From Anderseniella sp963759095 (GTDB taxonomy: Bacteria > Pseudomonadota > Alphaproteobacteria > Rhizobiales > Aestuariivirgaceae), in NCBI GenBank assembly GCA_963759095.1, contig CAVWYF010000032.1, forward strand, positions 1 through 64,000: DNA of 64,000 nt, in the 5' to 3' direction. Each line of letters opens with the position of its first letter. Position 1 is the stretch's first letter. This document shows, piece after piece, positions 8,189 to 19,138 of this stretch. The translations under genes and the position numbers were made by a program. The notes under the pieces were generated by a model. It saw only the letters and a list, made by a program, of their open reading frames with translations, searched no databases and was not told the DNA's origin.

Positions 8189-9589
8189 ATGCGTACTTAT
8201 TCAAATTTTAGCCGGTACTGGCTGCGCGCGGCTGTGCTGTGTGCGGTTGCTCTTATGGTTGCCGATAGTTCTCCGTTACAGGCGCAAACGCTCGGTGACG
8301 CGGTTCGCCGCGCGGTTGCGACTAATCCGACTGTAAAGTCATCCAGCGCAAATCGTCGGGCCGTCAACTATGAGCTTGATCAGGCAACCGGTCGCCTGAT
8401 GCCGCAACTCAGTATGAGCGCAAGCCTGCAGGCGCAGAATATCGATCGCCCGGAGGGCATAAGCGCTGGCAACAATACACTTCGTGCGCGCCGTGCTGTA
8501 TCGGCGAAAATCAGGCAGGTTGTGTTTGACGGCTGGGACCGGGCCAATCAGATTTACAGATCCGAAGCGCGCATAGACTCCGCCGCCCTGCGGGTTCTTG
8601 CTGCTTCAGAGGCCGTCGGTCTGGATGCCGTGGAGACCTATATCGACGTTATTCGACACCGCAGATTGCTGGCCCTGGCCGACGCGAACATCAAGCGGCA
8701 CAAGGAAATTCTCAATTTGGTCAATGTTCGGTACAAGGGGGGCAACTCTCCGGTTTCCGACCTTGATCAGACCAAAGAACGGCTGGCCGGCGCACAGGCG
8801 GTGCACGCAGAAATACGGTCTGCCCTGCAGTCGGCTGAAGCGCGATATGCCGAAGTGGTCGGCCAGCGTCCCGGCAAGCTTCGCTCCATACCAATTCCAA
8901 ACCATGCAACCCATGGATTGCAAAGGACAGTAAACAACGCACTGGCGCGCAATTCGATATTGCTGGCGCTGAGATCGGATATTGTGGCGGCTGAACACGA
9001 GCGCAACCAGTCCAAGTCAGACTACTACCCTCAGGTGTTTCTCGAAGGTGAGGCAATTTACGGCAAGGACATAGACGGTACACCTGGCCGCAACAACGAA
9101 TTGCGCGGCGGTGTCGTTTTGAGCTGGAACCTGTTTGATGGCCGAACTCGAACCGCGCGCGTTGGCGAACTTTCTGAACGGGTCGTGCAACGGGTGGCCG
9201 ACCTGGAGCGTCGGGAGCGTGACGTAATCAAGCAAATCGAGACGTCATGGGCCAAAGTATACCAACGGGCACGCACGCGTCGCGGCACTGAAAAGCCAGG
9301 TGGCCAGCAACTCCAAGATCATCGGACATATCTTGACGAATACCAGTTGTCCAAGCGCAGTATCCTCGACGTGTTGGACGCTGAAAACACCAGGTTCAGG
9401 GTTCGCTTTGATCTTTCCAGCGCCGATGCGATCAAGAGATTTGCCATTTACCAGGTCGTGGCGTTGACGGGGCAGATTCTGGACGTTTTCGGCGTTGAAG
9501 CTCCGAAGGAGGCAATACCGTTCAGCGACCTGGCGCCGGCACGCAGCCTGGGCGGCAATCATGATCTGGTGATTCAGCCCCTTCGATAG
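8189..9589 (+). CDS. TolC-family outer-membrane channel of a type I secretion system (LapE-like)
   Basis: Outer-membrane efflux channel. The first 32 residues form a signal peptide ending SSPLQAQ, followed by two outer-membrane-efflux repeats. A C-terminal YLDEYQLSKRSILDVLDAEN segment is typical of the AggA/LapE subgroup. Residues about 362-378 do not fit the family. Reading the +1 frame between about 9272 and 9325 gives a family-like stretch (ARVAALKSQVASNSKIIG), so one inserted base and one lost base appear to compensate each other. The reading frame stays open, but the protein as written has about 18 foreign residues in a coiled region. It is followed directly by the ABC transporter and HlyD genes. 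Confidence 0.85.
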   Translation: MRTYSNFSRYWLRAAVLCAVALMVADSSPLQAQTLGDAVRRAVATNPTVKSSSANRRAVNYELDQATGRLMPQLSMSASLQAQNIDRPEGISAGNNTLRARRAVSAKIRQVVFDGWDRANQIYRSEARIDSAALRVLAASEAVGLDAVETYIDVIRHRRLLALADANIKRHKEILNLVNVRYKGGNSPVSDLDQTKERLAGAQAVHAEIRSALQSAEARYAEVVGQRPGKLRSIPIPNHATHGLQRTVNNALARNSILLALRSDIVAAEHERNQSKSDYYPQVFLEGEAIYGKDIDGTPGRNNELRGGVVLSWNLFDGRTRTARVGELSERVVQRVADLERRERDVIKQIETSWAKVYQRARTRRGTEKPGGQQLQDHRTYLDEYQLSKRSILDVLDAENTRFRVRFDLSSADAIKRFAIYQVVALTGQILDVFGVEAPKEAIPFSDLAPARSLGGNHDLVIQPLR

Positions 9590-9597
9590 ACCAACAG

Positions 9598-11876
9598 TTG
9601 CCGCGGTGTGAAATCTGCCGGACGCAGAGAGATAATGGTGTTCTCAAATGCTGCAACGATCTAAAGCCAGTCAACCCGCACGCCGACAGTTCCGGTGATG
9701 ACCGGCAACAGCCGTCCGGGCACGCTGTTGAGGGTTTTGATCCGGTTGCAACCGACCATGTGCTGGCTTGCCTCGGCTTTATAGCAGCACAGGCAGGCTT
9801 ACCGTTTTCACCTGGTGCTGCCAACCGCAATCTTCCGTTGGTTGACGGCCGCCTGACACCTGAACTGGTTGGCCGGGCGGCGGAGAACCTGGGCATGGAA
9901 GCCCAGGTGTTCCAGCGCAAGCCGTCCCAGGTACCGGCACTGGTTGCACCGTTCATCGTTCTTTTCGACCGCGGAGACGCCTGCGTCGTCACCGATATAT
10001 CGGCAGTGGGGAAATTTGCCCGGGTGGTATTTCCGGCTGTGTCCGACAAACCGCGCCGGGTGCGGCTGAAGAAGCTGGACAAGCAGGCGTCAAACTATGT
10101 CATTTATGTCTCGGCAGCAGCCGATCAATCGCCGGATTTTGCTGAAAATGAAAAGCCGGCCAGACATTGGTTGCTGTCGCCGCTGTTGAAATTCTGGCCG
10201 GTCGGAATTCAGGTGGCTCTGGCCGCGCTGGTCATCAACATACTCGGACTTGCGCTGCCATTGTTCATCATGAACGTCTATGACCGGGTGATACAAACCC
10301 AGTCGATGCCGACCTTGTGGGCGCTAACAGCAGGCGTGGCCATTGCCATAGCTTTCGACTTCATCCTGAAACTGATGCGCGGCCTGCTCCTGGATGGTGC
10401 CGGAAAGCGGGTGGATCTCGGGGTGAATGCCTCCCTGTTTGAACAGGCAATGGCGGCCAGAATGTCGGCCCGCACGGCGCCGTCCGGTGTCCTGGCCAAT
10501 CAGATCAAGGATTTTGAAAGTGCGCGCGAGTTTCTGACGTCATCGCTTCTTGTCGGCGTCATTGATCTTGCCTTCATCGGGATTTTCCTGGCTGTCCTGT
10601 GGCTCGTGGCGGGCAGTCTGGCCTTGATCCCTCTAATTGCGGTGCCGCTGGTCCTTGCCGTGACATTGCTGCTGCAAATTCCGCTGAGCCGATCCATCAA
10701 GCAGACCCATGGCCTCATGCAAAACCGGCATGGCATGCTTGTCGAGGCTCTGTCCGGCGTTGAAGCGGTAAAGGCAGCAGGCGGGGAAGGCTATCTGCAG
10801 GGCAAGTGGGAGCAGGCCACCGCTGCCTCTGTGCGCGCCTCGGCGACAACCCGTTTATGGGCGTCCATCGCGCTGAATTTCACCGGGCTGGTGCAACAGG
10901 GAGTCAGTGTCGCAATTATCGTGTGGGGCGTGTTCCTCATCGGCGCAGGTGAACTCACCATTGGTGGCCTGATCGCAGCAAACATACTGGCAGGCCGGAT
11001 ACTCGCGCCTCTGGCCAATATCGCCATGTCATTGTCTCGGTCCGAATTTGCGTTTGCGAGCCTGCGGGCACTTGGCAGGTTCATGAAGCTGGACCGCGAT
11101 GATGGCGTGCACAAGCACGCAGGCGGTGTGATCAGGGACGCCGCGATTGAGTTCCGTGATGTGTCTTTGTCCTATCCCGAAAGCCCACGACCCGCACTGC
11201 AGGGGATTAATCTGTCGATAGGTCCAGGAGAACGGGTCGGCATGATCGGGCGTATCGGGTCCGGCAAAACAACCCTGGGCCGTTTGATGGGGGCCTTGGT
11301 TTCGCCCACTGAAGGTTCTGTCCTGATTGATGGGCTGGACGCGCGGCAATATGCAGTTGGCGATGTCCGATCAGCGATCGGGTATCTGGATCAGGAACCC
11401 CACCTGTTTTCCGGGACCATACGCGAGAATATTGTTCTGGGCCGGCCCCACGCCAGTGATCGCGAAGTGCTGGAGGCAGTTCATCGGCCGGGCTCGAGGC
11501 GCTTGTCGCGAGCCATCCCATGGGACTGGCAGCACCGGTTGCCGAGCGGGGCAGAAACCTGTCTGGCGGCCAGCGCCATCATGTCGTGCTCGCACGGTTG
11601 CTGGTTCGAAAGCCAAAGGTGTTGTTCCTGGACGAACCGTCTGCGGCCATGGATACGGCTGCCGAAAACCATTTGATGGCGCAGCTTGCCAATCTGCCAA
11701 GAGAGAGCACCACCCTGGTCATAGCGACCCATCGCGCCTCGCTGCTGGCACTGGTTGACAGATTGATTGTGATTGAGGACGGAAAACTGGTCGCGGACGG
11801 ACCGCGTGATGATGTTCTGAAGAAGCTGCAGCAGAATAAAAAAGCATCCGCACAACAGCTTAAGGGAATTGAGTGA
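9598..11876 (+). pseudogene. type I secretion ABC transporter (LapB-like), broken by a -1 frameshift
   Basis: Inner-membrane exporter ATPase. An N-terminal C39-peptidase-like domain (VLACLGFIA...LVDGRLTPELV) lacks an evident catalytic Cys-His pair, as in the LapB/LssB group. The membrane domain spans about 200-480, and Walker A is GRIGSGKTT near residue 550. After 11487 the frame changes: from about 11490 the next frame supplies LSGGQRHHVVLARLL, Walker B VLFLDEPSAAMD and the switch histidine VIATHR, ending at 11876. Restoring one base near 11487 (CGGCCGGG to CGGGCCGGG) gives an unbroken protein of about 760 residues. As written the gene makes a protein that stops at 11676 without the signature motif or Walker B. 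The start is unresolved; TTG 9598 is only the longest option. A sequencing error is possible. Confidence 0.85.
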
Positions 11877-13192
11877 TGCGTACGGATGATCTGCGTTTTG
11901 CCGCAAACGCCAAGCATGCATACGAACAGTCCTATTCGCGCGGTCCGTGGATGCTGATTCTGTGCCTGTTATGTCTTATGGCCAGCCTGCTGATCTGGGC
12001 CTGGTGGGCGACGGTGGAAGAGGTAACCCGCGGCACCGGCCGGGTAATCCCCTCCAGCCAGTTGCAGGTGGTCCAGACCCTGGAACCGGGAATCGTGCGG
12101 GAGTTCCTGGTGTCGGAAGGCGATACGGTTGAAAAAGGTCAGCCGCTCATTCGTATCGACGACACCGAGTTTGCAGCCCGCCTGGGCGAAGTTCGGCAAC
12201 GCTGGCTGGCGCTGAGTGCCGAGAAGGTTCGCCTGCAGGCGGAAGCAAACAGCCTGGACGAACTGGCGTTTCCGGCACAACTGGTCGCTGATGCTCCAGA
12301 CAAGGTAGAAAGCGAACGTGCGTTGTTTGCGGCACGGCGGCAAAAGCGGTCTGAAGAAATAATCATCCTGGAACAACAACTGATACAGGCCAGGCAAACG
12401 CTTGTGGAACTGGAAGCGCGCGCGGAGAGGCTGAAACAGTCCAACATATTTTCAGCCGAAGAGTTGAAACTCTCCGAAAACCTGAAAAAACGCGGTGCGA
12501 TCCCGACACTGGAACTGATCAAGGTGCGCCGTTTGCATGCCGAAACGGCCGGGCAGCTGGCCGAGGTCCGCGCGCGAGTGCCGCGTGAACAGGCATCTGT
12601 TGTGGAAGCAGAGCAGCGATTGGCAAATGCCGCACAGACGTTTCGTACCGAGGCACGCGAAAAGCTGGTGAAGGTGCGATCAGACCTGTCGGTCGTTACT
12701 GAAACAATCAAGTCGGCCAGCGACAGGGTTCGCCGGACAACATTGCTGGCACCGCTGCGCGGCATCGTGAACCGGCTGAATGTCAGTTCTGTTGGCGCGG
12801 TTGTGACCCCCGGCAAGGATATCGTGGAGATCGTGCCGCTGGATGAAAGCCTGTTGATTGAGGTGCAGATATCTCCGCGCGATGTTGCATTCATCCGCCC
12901 GGGTCAGAAAGCCAATGTCAAATTGTCGGCCTACGACTACACTGTCTACGGGGTGATACCAGGCAATGTGGAACGAATCAGCGCCGACAGTTCGACCGAT
13001 GAGGATAAACAATCGTTTTACCGTGTGATCGTGCGCACCAAATCCAATCAGATCGGACCACCGGAGGCCCAATTATCGATCATTCCCGGCATGGTTGCAT
13101 CTGTTGATATCCTGACCGGTGATCACACTATCTTGAACTATCTGCTGAAACCGGTGCGAAAAATCGCCGGCGAGGCATTTCGTGAACGCTAA
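11876..13192 (+). CDS. HlyD-family membrane fusion protein of the type I secretion system (LapC-like)
   Basis: Periplasmic adaptor joining the ABC exporter to the TolC channel. A short cytoplasmic tail is followed by one membrane helix at about 25-45 (MLILCLLCLMASLLIWAWWA), a lipoyl half (GTGRVIPSSQLQVVQTLEPG), a long coiled coil at about 95-285, the second lipoyl half (LLAPLRGIVNRL) and the beta-barrel region. The 438-residue length is normal. The ATG at 11876 overlaps the TGA of the ABC gene (TGATG), showing translational coupling. A GTG one codon earlier is unlikely. This gene shows no frameshift, unlike its neighbours. Confidence 0.92.
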   Translation: MRTDDLRFAANAKHAYEQSYSRGPWMLILCLLCLMASLLIWAWWATVEEVTRGTGRVIPSSQLQVVQTLEPGIVREFLVSEGDTVEKGQPLIRIDDTEFAARLGEVRQRWLALSAEKVRLQAEANSLDELAFPAQLVADAPDKVESERALFAARRQKRSEEIIILEQQLIQARQTLVELEARAERLKQSNIFSAEELKLSENLKKRGAIPTLELIKVRRLHAETAGQLAEVRARVPREQASVVEAEQRLANAAQTFRTEAREKLVKVRSDLSVVTETIKSASDRVRRTTLLAPLRGIVNRLNVSSVGAVVTPGKDIVEIVPLDESLLIEVQISPRDVAFIRPGQKANVKLSAYDYTVYGVIPGNVERISADSSTDEDKQSFYRVIVRTKSNQIGPPEAQLSIIPGMVASVDILTGDHTILNYLLKPVRKIAGEAFRER

Positions 13193-13326
13193 CATACGGA
13201 TTTGGCCAATAATTTGGGGGTCTGGCCTGATAATTGCTTCACCCGTAAGGGTTGTGATTCAACGTAACGTAAAGTAGTCTCCTTCGATCTGGGGAAACAA
13301 GTACTTAAGCTCGGGAAGTTCCTGTT

Positions 13327-16300
13327 ATGGCTGTCAACCAGTTTATCTCTCCGGATGCAGACGCATCGCATGTGCAATTGCAAGCGCCTGGCGACGGTTC
13401 GCCTGTCCAGATAGCCGATGCAGCCCTGCTCTTTAAGGGCGACTATTCCCGTTCAGGCAACGACCTGGAAATTTCAGGTGCTGATGGCAAGTCGATAACG
13501 ATCGAAGGATATTTCGATAGCGGTTCTGCGTCCGCACTGGTCGGACCGAACGGCGCGATGCTCAGTGGAGATGTTGTCGAAGCACTGGCAGGCCCGCTGT
13601 TCCCCGGGCAGTACGCGCAATCTGGCGGCACCGGTCAGCCCGGCAATCCGATTGGCGAAGTCCAGCATCTGGAAGGCACCGCCACGGCAACACGGACTGA
13701 CGGCAGTGTTGTGCAACTGGAAGCCGGAACCAAGGTATATCTGGGTGACGTGGTTGAGACCGGGTCCAACACGAAATTCGGCCTGAGCCTGGAAGACGGC
13801 TCCCTGTTCTCGATGACATCCGATGCCCGCATGGTGTTGAACGAATTCGTGTTCAATGGCGATCAGGCCCAGGACTCCTCCATGCTGGTCAATCTGGTGC
13901 AGGGCGCATTTGTTTTCGTTGCCGGCTCGATTGCGCCCACCGGAAACATGAAAGTTGAAACTCCCGTCGCCGTTCTGGCCATACGCGGCACGACCATTGG
14001 AGCTGTCGTCGATAATGATCTGGGCTCAACCGAGGTGTCTCTGTTCAACGATATCGGAACCACCGAAGCTGGCCGGTTCCTGGTGCTTGACAAGGCCGGC
14101 CAGATTATCGGCACGGTGACCGAAGTCGGTAACAAGCTGATTATCACCGGTGTCGGCGAGACCCCAATCATCATTCTGAAAACCGATCAGGACATACAGA
14201 ACGAAGAGACACGCCTTGACCTGATCAAAACTGTTTTTTCCAAAGCAGCCGGTCAACAAGGTGAACTGGAGGGCGGTAGCGGATCGGGCTCTTTTGAAGG
14301 CATACAGATCGTAGCCTTGGGTCAAACGCTGACGCTTGAAGATCTGGCCGGAAATCCGCTTGCTGCAGCGTCTGCCGCCAAGGTGGTTATTGATACGCTT
14401 GACAAGGACGATCCGCCGGTCGCGTTTTTTGACGGGTTCCTGACCGAAGAAGATGATATTTTCTTCGGCAATGTTATCTCCAACACCAGTATCCAGCCTG
14501 ATGAAGACCCGGAAGGGTTTGACGTCCGGGTGGTTGGGTTTGGCGAAGACCTGATCTGGGAAGAGGGTGTCGATTTCGCCTTCGACGGCAGCATAGTCAG
14601 CACCACAGGATCGACGACCTTTGTGCTGACGTCCGGAGCAGTCGTCGAGATCAATTCCGCCGGTGATTTTACCTATAATCCCAACCCGGCCTTCGACTAT
14701 CTGGCAGCGGGCGAAAGTGCGGTTGACAGTTTCACGTACCTGATTGCCGATCCGGGAAACTTCACCGACTCTGATACGGTTGAAGTGACAATCATTGGCG
14801 ACAATGACCGCCCGGTTGTGATCTCCGCACAAGCCAGCCATGAAGACGGTGTTGTAGAAAACCCGGATGTTCAAGATTCTGACATTATTAGAACTGCCTC
14901 CGGCGTAGTTGAATTCACAGATGTGGATTCTACCGACACCCACAACAACCTGACTACTGACACACCAGTGTTTATCAGCGCGGTGTGGGATCGTAACGGC
15001 GCGCTGGCGGACTTGAGCATTTCCGAATTGGGAAGTGTTGATCTGAATCTGACATATATCGTTACGCCTTCTCCGACGCCGAATCCAGATGCCGGTCCGG
15101 TTACCGGGCAGATAGCCTGGGAATTTACCGTTGCAGATCAGGAAATTGATTTTCTGTCTGCGGGTGAAACACTCACACTTACCCACCTGGTGAATATTCA
15201 GGACGACAGTGGTGTTTCGTCCACAAACACAGTCTCCCAATTGATCACCATCACCATCACCGGCACCAATGACGCGCCGGTTATTGCAGCTATTGCGCAG
15301 AGCGATCTGACGGAACAGACCGATACCTTGGCCCTGACCACGGACATTGCGGTGTCGTTCAGCGATGTTGACCTGACGGATGTGGGTCATTCGGCTGCTG
15401 TAACCGAGGCTGAGGCAACCGGTGTTACCACCGGCCTGGCCCTGGATGAAGCTGGCCTGATTAATCTGGTGACACCCGGCGCGGTGACCAAGGCATCCGG
15501 GTCCGACAGTGGCACTGTGACACTTGGTTTTTCGGCGGCCTCGACGGCGTTTGATTACCTGTCGGTCGGTGAAGTTGTGACGTTGACCTACACGGTTGCG
15601 ATCGATGACGGTGATGGCGGTGTGACGCCACAGACGTTTGTGGTCACCATCACCGGTACCAATGATGCGCCTGTGGTTGCAGCTATTGCGCAGAGCGATC
15701 TGACGGAACAGACCGATACCTTGGCCCTGACCACGGATATTGCAGTGTCGTTCAACGATGTTGACCTGACGGATGTGGGACATTCGGCTGCTGTAACCGA
15801 GGCTGAGGCAACCGGTGTTACCACCGGCCTGGCGCTGGATGAAGCTGGCCTGATTAATCTGGTGACACCCGGCGCGGTAACCAAGGTATCAGGCACTGAC
15901 AGCGGGTCGGTGACACTTGGGTTCTCGGCAGCCTCGACGGCGTTTGATTACCTGTCGGTCGGTGAAGTTGTGACGTTGACCTACACGGTTGCGATCGATG
16001 ACGGTGATGGCGGTGTGACGCCACAGACGTTTGTGGTCACCATCACCGGCACCAATGATGCGCCTGTGGTTGCAGCTATTGCGCAGAGCGATCTGACGGA
16101 ACAGACCGATACCTTGGCCCTGACCACGGATATTGCAGTGTCGTTCGGCGATGTTGACCTGACGGATGTGGGACATTCGGCTGCTGTAACCGAGGCTGAG
16201 GCAACCGGTGTTACCACCGGCCTGGCGCTGGATGAAGCTGGCCTGATTAATCTGGTGACACCCGGCGCGGTAACCAAGGTATCAGGCACTGACAGCGGGT

Positions 16301-18382
16301 CGGTGACACTTGGGTTCTCGGCAGCCTCGACGGCGTTTGATTACCTGTCGGTCGGTGAAGTTGTGACGTTGACCTACACGGTTGCGATCGATGACGGCGA
16401 TGGCGGTGTGACGCCACAGACGTTTGTGGTCACCATCACCGGCACCAATGATGCGCCTGTGGTTGCAGCTATTGCGCAGAGCGATCTGACGGAACAGACC
16501 GATACCTTGGCCCTGACCACGGATATTGCAGTGTCGTTCAGCGATGTTGACCTGACGGATGTGGGACATTCGGCTGCTGTAACCGAGGCTGAGGCAACCG
16601 GTGTTACCACCGGCCTGGCGCTGGATGAAGCTGGCCTGATTAATCTGGTGACACCCGGCGCGGTGACCAAGGTATCAGGCACTGACAGCGGGTCGGTGAC
16701 ACTTGGGTTCTCGGCGGCCTCGACGGCGTTTGATTACCTGTCCGATGGGTGAAGTTGTGACGCTGACCTACACGGTTGCGATCGATGACGGCGATGGCGG
16801 TGTGACGCCACAGACCTTTGTGGTCACCATCACCGGTACCAATGATGCACCGGTGATTACCTCTGGGACAGGTGAAACCATCACAACAGGGGAAGTTACT
16901 GAGGACTCGGTCGTATCTGTGACGGGTAATCTGGCTGCCGCAGATGTTGACAATGGGGCGGTGCTGGCCTGGACGCTGGAGGGTGGCGCGGATGTCGTTG
17001 GCAACGTCGACTATAGTTTCGCAATTGACAAGCTGACGATCGTCAAGAATGGGGTAGCGATATTCACTGACGATTTTGGTGATGGAGTTGCACCGCCAAC
17101 CGGTGGCCTCTTCACAAATGGTAGCGTTGCTGAATATGGCACCTCGGGTGTGTTCACCGAATCTGGCGGGCGAGCGATCATGGACGGTTCCCTGGCAGGC
17201 CCTACCCAATCGGCGCTTTTTACTTCTATCCCGTTTTCCGGCCATACTGCCACGTTGAGGACTAATAGAAGCGATGCTGTTGAAGATCAGGACAGGGGCT
17301 TGAAGAGTGACGACAATTTCACGGTAGAAGGCCAGTTCGACCTTGTCGTTCCCGACGAGAACCGCGAGGGCTATGGTATTCGCCTGAGTGATCGCATTGG
17401 TAGTGATCCTGCGCAGCAGGGTGATGACGTCATGGAGTTGCTCGTCAGGCGTAATGCCAATGGAGATTTGAAGGTCTCTTTCCGCGAGCGCGATTTTACA
17501 GATGGAACGGTAACTGCAATCTCGTCTGTCACACTTGATCCTCCAGAAGAAGCCTCGCAGATTGTTCTGCGGCTGGACCATGACCTGGATAGTCCCGGCG
17601 CCATAGCGGCCTCATTTGATTTTTTGGATACTAATGGTGTTCTAATTGGTTCTACCGTAGCTTTGCCAGGGACCGGCCAGATCTTTAATGGTGAAACCTG
17701 GACACGGGCACAAATCGTTGCTTTCTCGCCTGGTGAAATTACCAGTTCCTCACTCGAGGGCGACTACGGCACGATATCCATCAATGCCGATGGGCAGTGG
17801 ACCTACGACCTCGACAACGACTCGGCTTTGGTCCAGGGCCTTGATGAGGGTCAAACGCTCACAGATACTTTTACCGCCGTCGTCACAGACCAGTACGGCG
17901 CCAGCGATACGCAAGAAGTAACGATCTCTATCACCGGTACCGATGAACCTATCGCCAATGTCTTGACCTATAATGATATAGACCTCCTGGACGACGAAAC
18001 AATCAACTTATCCTATATGGTAATTCCAAAGGACGGCGGCTTCGCCCCCGGAACTCCAGGAACAAGTGACGTTTTCGAGTTTCCTTCGTCTGCTTTGGGT
18101 GATGTTGCGTTAGGAGAACCCTATACGATCGGGGGCTTTACTCCGACTGAAGACGCTCTCGATCTGTCAAGCCTATTGGCATTGCCGGGGGCGGATACAC
18201 GCCAGGAAGCAGCTCTATCGAAGACTATGTCCAATTGGTAGATGACGGAACAAACACGAAAGTTCAGTTTGATGCAGATGGTCCCGGAACGGGGTAGTGA
18301 CTATGTCGATCTCGCCGTACTCAACGGTGTTACCGGTGCAGACGAAATCAATATCGTCACAACGTCTCCTACTCTAGGCTAA
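13327..18382 (+). pseudogene. giant FecR-domain / tandem-repeat type I secreted protein (adhesin-like), three frameshifts
   Basis: Probable cargo of the secretion system just upstream, acting at the cell surface or outside. There is no N-terminal signal peptide. Residues about 110-290 are FecR-like (EAGTKVYLGDVVETG, ETPVAVLAIRGTTIG). A cadherin/VCBS-like region follows, then four tandem 131-residue repeats and a lectin-like stretch. The C-terminus matches the VCA0849-type type I secretion target (ALDLSSLLA, then EDYVQLVDDGTNTKVQFDADG, ending before TAA at 18382). Three single-base shifts interrupt it: an extra base at about 16743-16749, a missing base near 18183 and an extra G at 18291-18294. 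As written it stops at 16752. Corrected length is about 1,684 residues. Decay or sequencing error cannot be told apart here. Confidence 0.82.
15286..16858 (+). repeat. four tandem 393-base repeats inside the giant secreted protein gene
   Basis: The same sequence begins at 15286, 15679, 16072 and 16465, exactly 393 bases (131 codons) apart. Units two to four are almost identical at the DNA level. One varying codon gives SDVDL, NDVDL, GDVDL and SDVDL in order. The fourth unit contains the frameshift near 16745. Each unit encodes a VCBS/cadherin-like domain ending TITGTNDAPV. Such identity implies recent duplication or gene conversion, and it makes the region prone to assembly collapse. Confidence 0.95.
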
Positions 18383-18475
18383 TACTTAACGGCAGACTGA
18401 AAAATTCGAACTGTTAAACCCACTGATTGTTTCCACCTCTCCTGCACACTGGCAAGTGACAGGAGACACGGCGAC

Positions 18476-18709
18476 ATGAACAATGCTTCGGACAGGGCAG
18501 CGATCAGCAAGTTACGTTCTATCGAAACAGCGGAACAATATCTGATTGCCAGGACGCATGCAGAACTCAGACATTCGGCTGGCAATGTGCCGGTTGAGGC
18601 CTTTGCCGAGGCTCTCTACAGGCCTGTATTGGCACTTGGGTTGACAATCACTTTTGTCTGGTTCCTGCAGATTGGCGTTGTCAGCGATTTTCTGGCTGCA
18701 ACGGTTTAG
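18476..18709 (+). CDS. small membrane protein of unknown function
   Basis: A 77-residue protein with a charged N-terminal half and one membrane segment near the C-terminus (LALGLTITFVWFLQIGVV, about 51-68). ACAGGAGA lies about 10 bases before the ATG, which supports translation. It follows the giant secreted-protein gene by about 90 bases but shows no similarity I recognise. It could be a small membrane accessory protein or a non-functional open frame. Confidence 0.45.
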   Translation: MNNASDRAAISKLRSIETAEQYLIARTHAELRHSAGNVPVEAFAEALYRPVLALGLTITFVWFLQIGVVSDFLAATV

Positions 18710-18738
18710 CCCACGATCTGAAAGGATCGGCTGATCGG

Positions 18739-19089
18739 TTATCCGATGCCCTTGGGTTCGGGGGGCGGTGTTGATGACGGACCGCGCAACGAGGCGGGCA
18801 GGGACCTGTCGCCGAAATCTATCACCGTGCGGTTGGAAACCAGACCCTCGCAATCGACCTCTATCTGGGCGCGACGATTGTGGTGAAAGAAGCTCAACCG
18901 GAACCCGCCGTCATGTTCGCCGATCCCTTTTTCACACAAGGTCGTGATCGTGCCTTTTTGAATATGGCCAGACACCTGATCTTCCGGAATTTTGAGCAAA
19001 TCCCCGATCAGTCTGGCGTCGACAACGGGGCCATCATGATCGAACTCAATAAAACCTGCGCCGATTTCAAGATCGCGGGGTTTATCCAT
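18739..19089 (-). CDS. DUF6522-like small protein
   Basis: A soluble protein of about 116 residues. The pattern VVDARLIGDLLKIPEDQV, then TTLCEKGIGEHDGGFRLSFFHHNRRAQI and VIDFGDRSLP fits a small family annotated as DUF6522 in alphaproteobacteria; its function is not established. The ATG at 19089 is preferred because GGGAAGG lies five bases upstream; an earlier in-frame start at 19110 has no such site. The gene stands alone, divergent from mgtE. The C-terminus is rich in Pro and Ser and may be disordered. Confidence 0.7.
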   Translation of the reverse strand: MDKPRDLEIGAGFIEFDHDGPVVDARLIGDLLKIPEDQVSGHIQKGTITTLCEKGIGEHDGGFRLSFFHHNRRAQIEVDCEGLVSNRTVIDFGDRSLPASLRGPSSTPPPEPKGIG

Positions 19090-19124
19090 GACACCTTCCC
19101 TGAACACCAAGATATATGATGTAT

Positions 19125-19138
19125 TTGATATGTATCTT
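19125..19138 (-). promoter_or_regulatory. weak FNR/Anr-like dyad upstream of the DUF6522 gene
   Basis: TTGAT-ATGT-ATCTT matches the TTGAT-N4-ATCAA consensus except for the last two bases. It lies about 36 bases before the DUF6522 start. This is a single imperfect match and could be chance. Confidence 0.2.

Noticed and set aside
11520..11876. A stand-alone 118-residue ATPase fragment gene
   Set aside because: It holds only the signature, Walker B and switch motifs that the upstream ABC gene lacks; it is the other side of a frameshift.
14026..15783. A 585-codon open frame on the minus strand inside the giant cargo gene
   Set aside because: It is antisense to the repeats; the protein is repetitive, rich in Arg/Ile/Asn/Gly with no family match, and the plus-strand reading has clear domains.
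15286..16858. CRISPR-like array suggested by regular repeats
   Set aside because: The unit is 393 bases and fully coding in one frame with no spacers; it is a protein repeat.
16703..18241. A separate gene starting at 16703 or at the ATG at 16745
   Set aside because: The sequence continues the fourth repeat in the same domain order; the apparent start arises from a one-base insertion, so it is part of the cargo gene.
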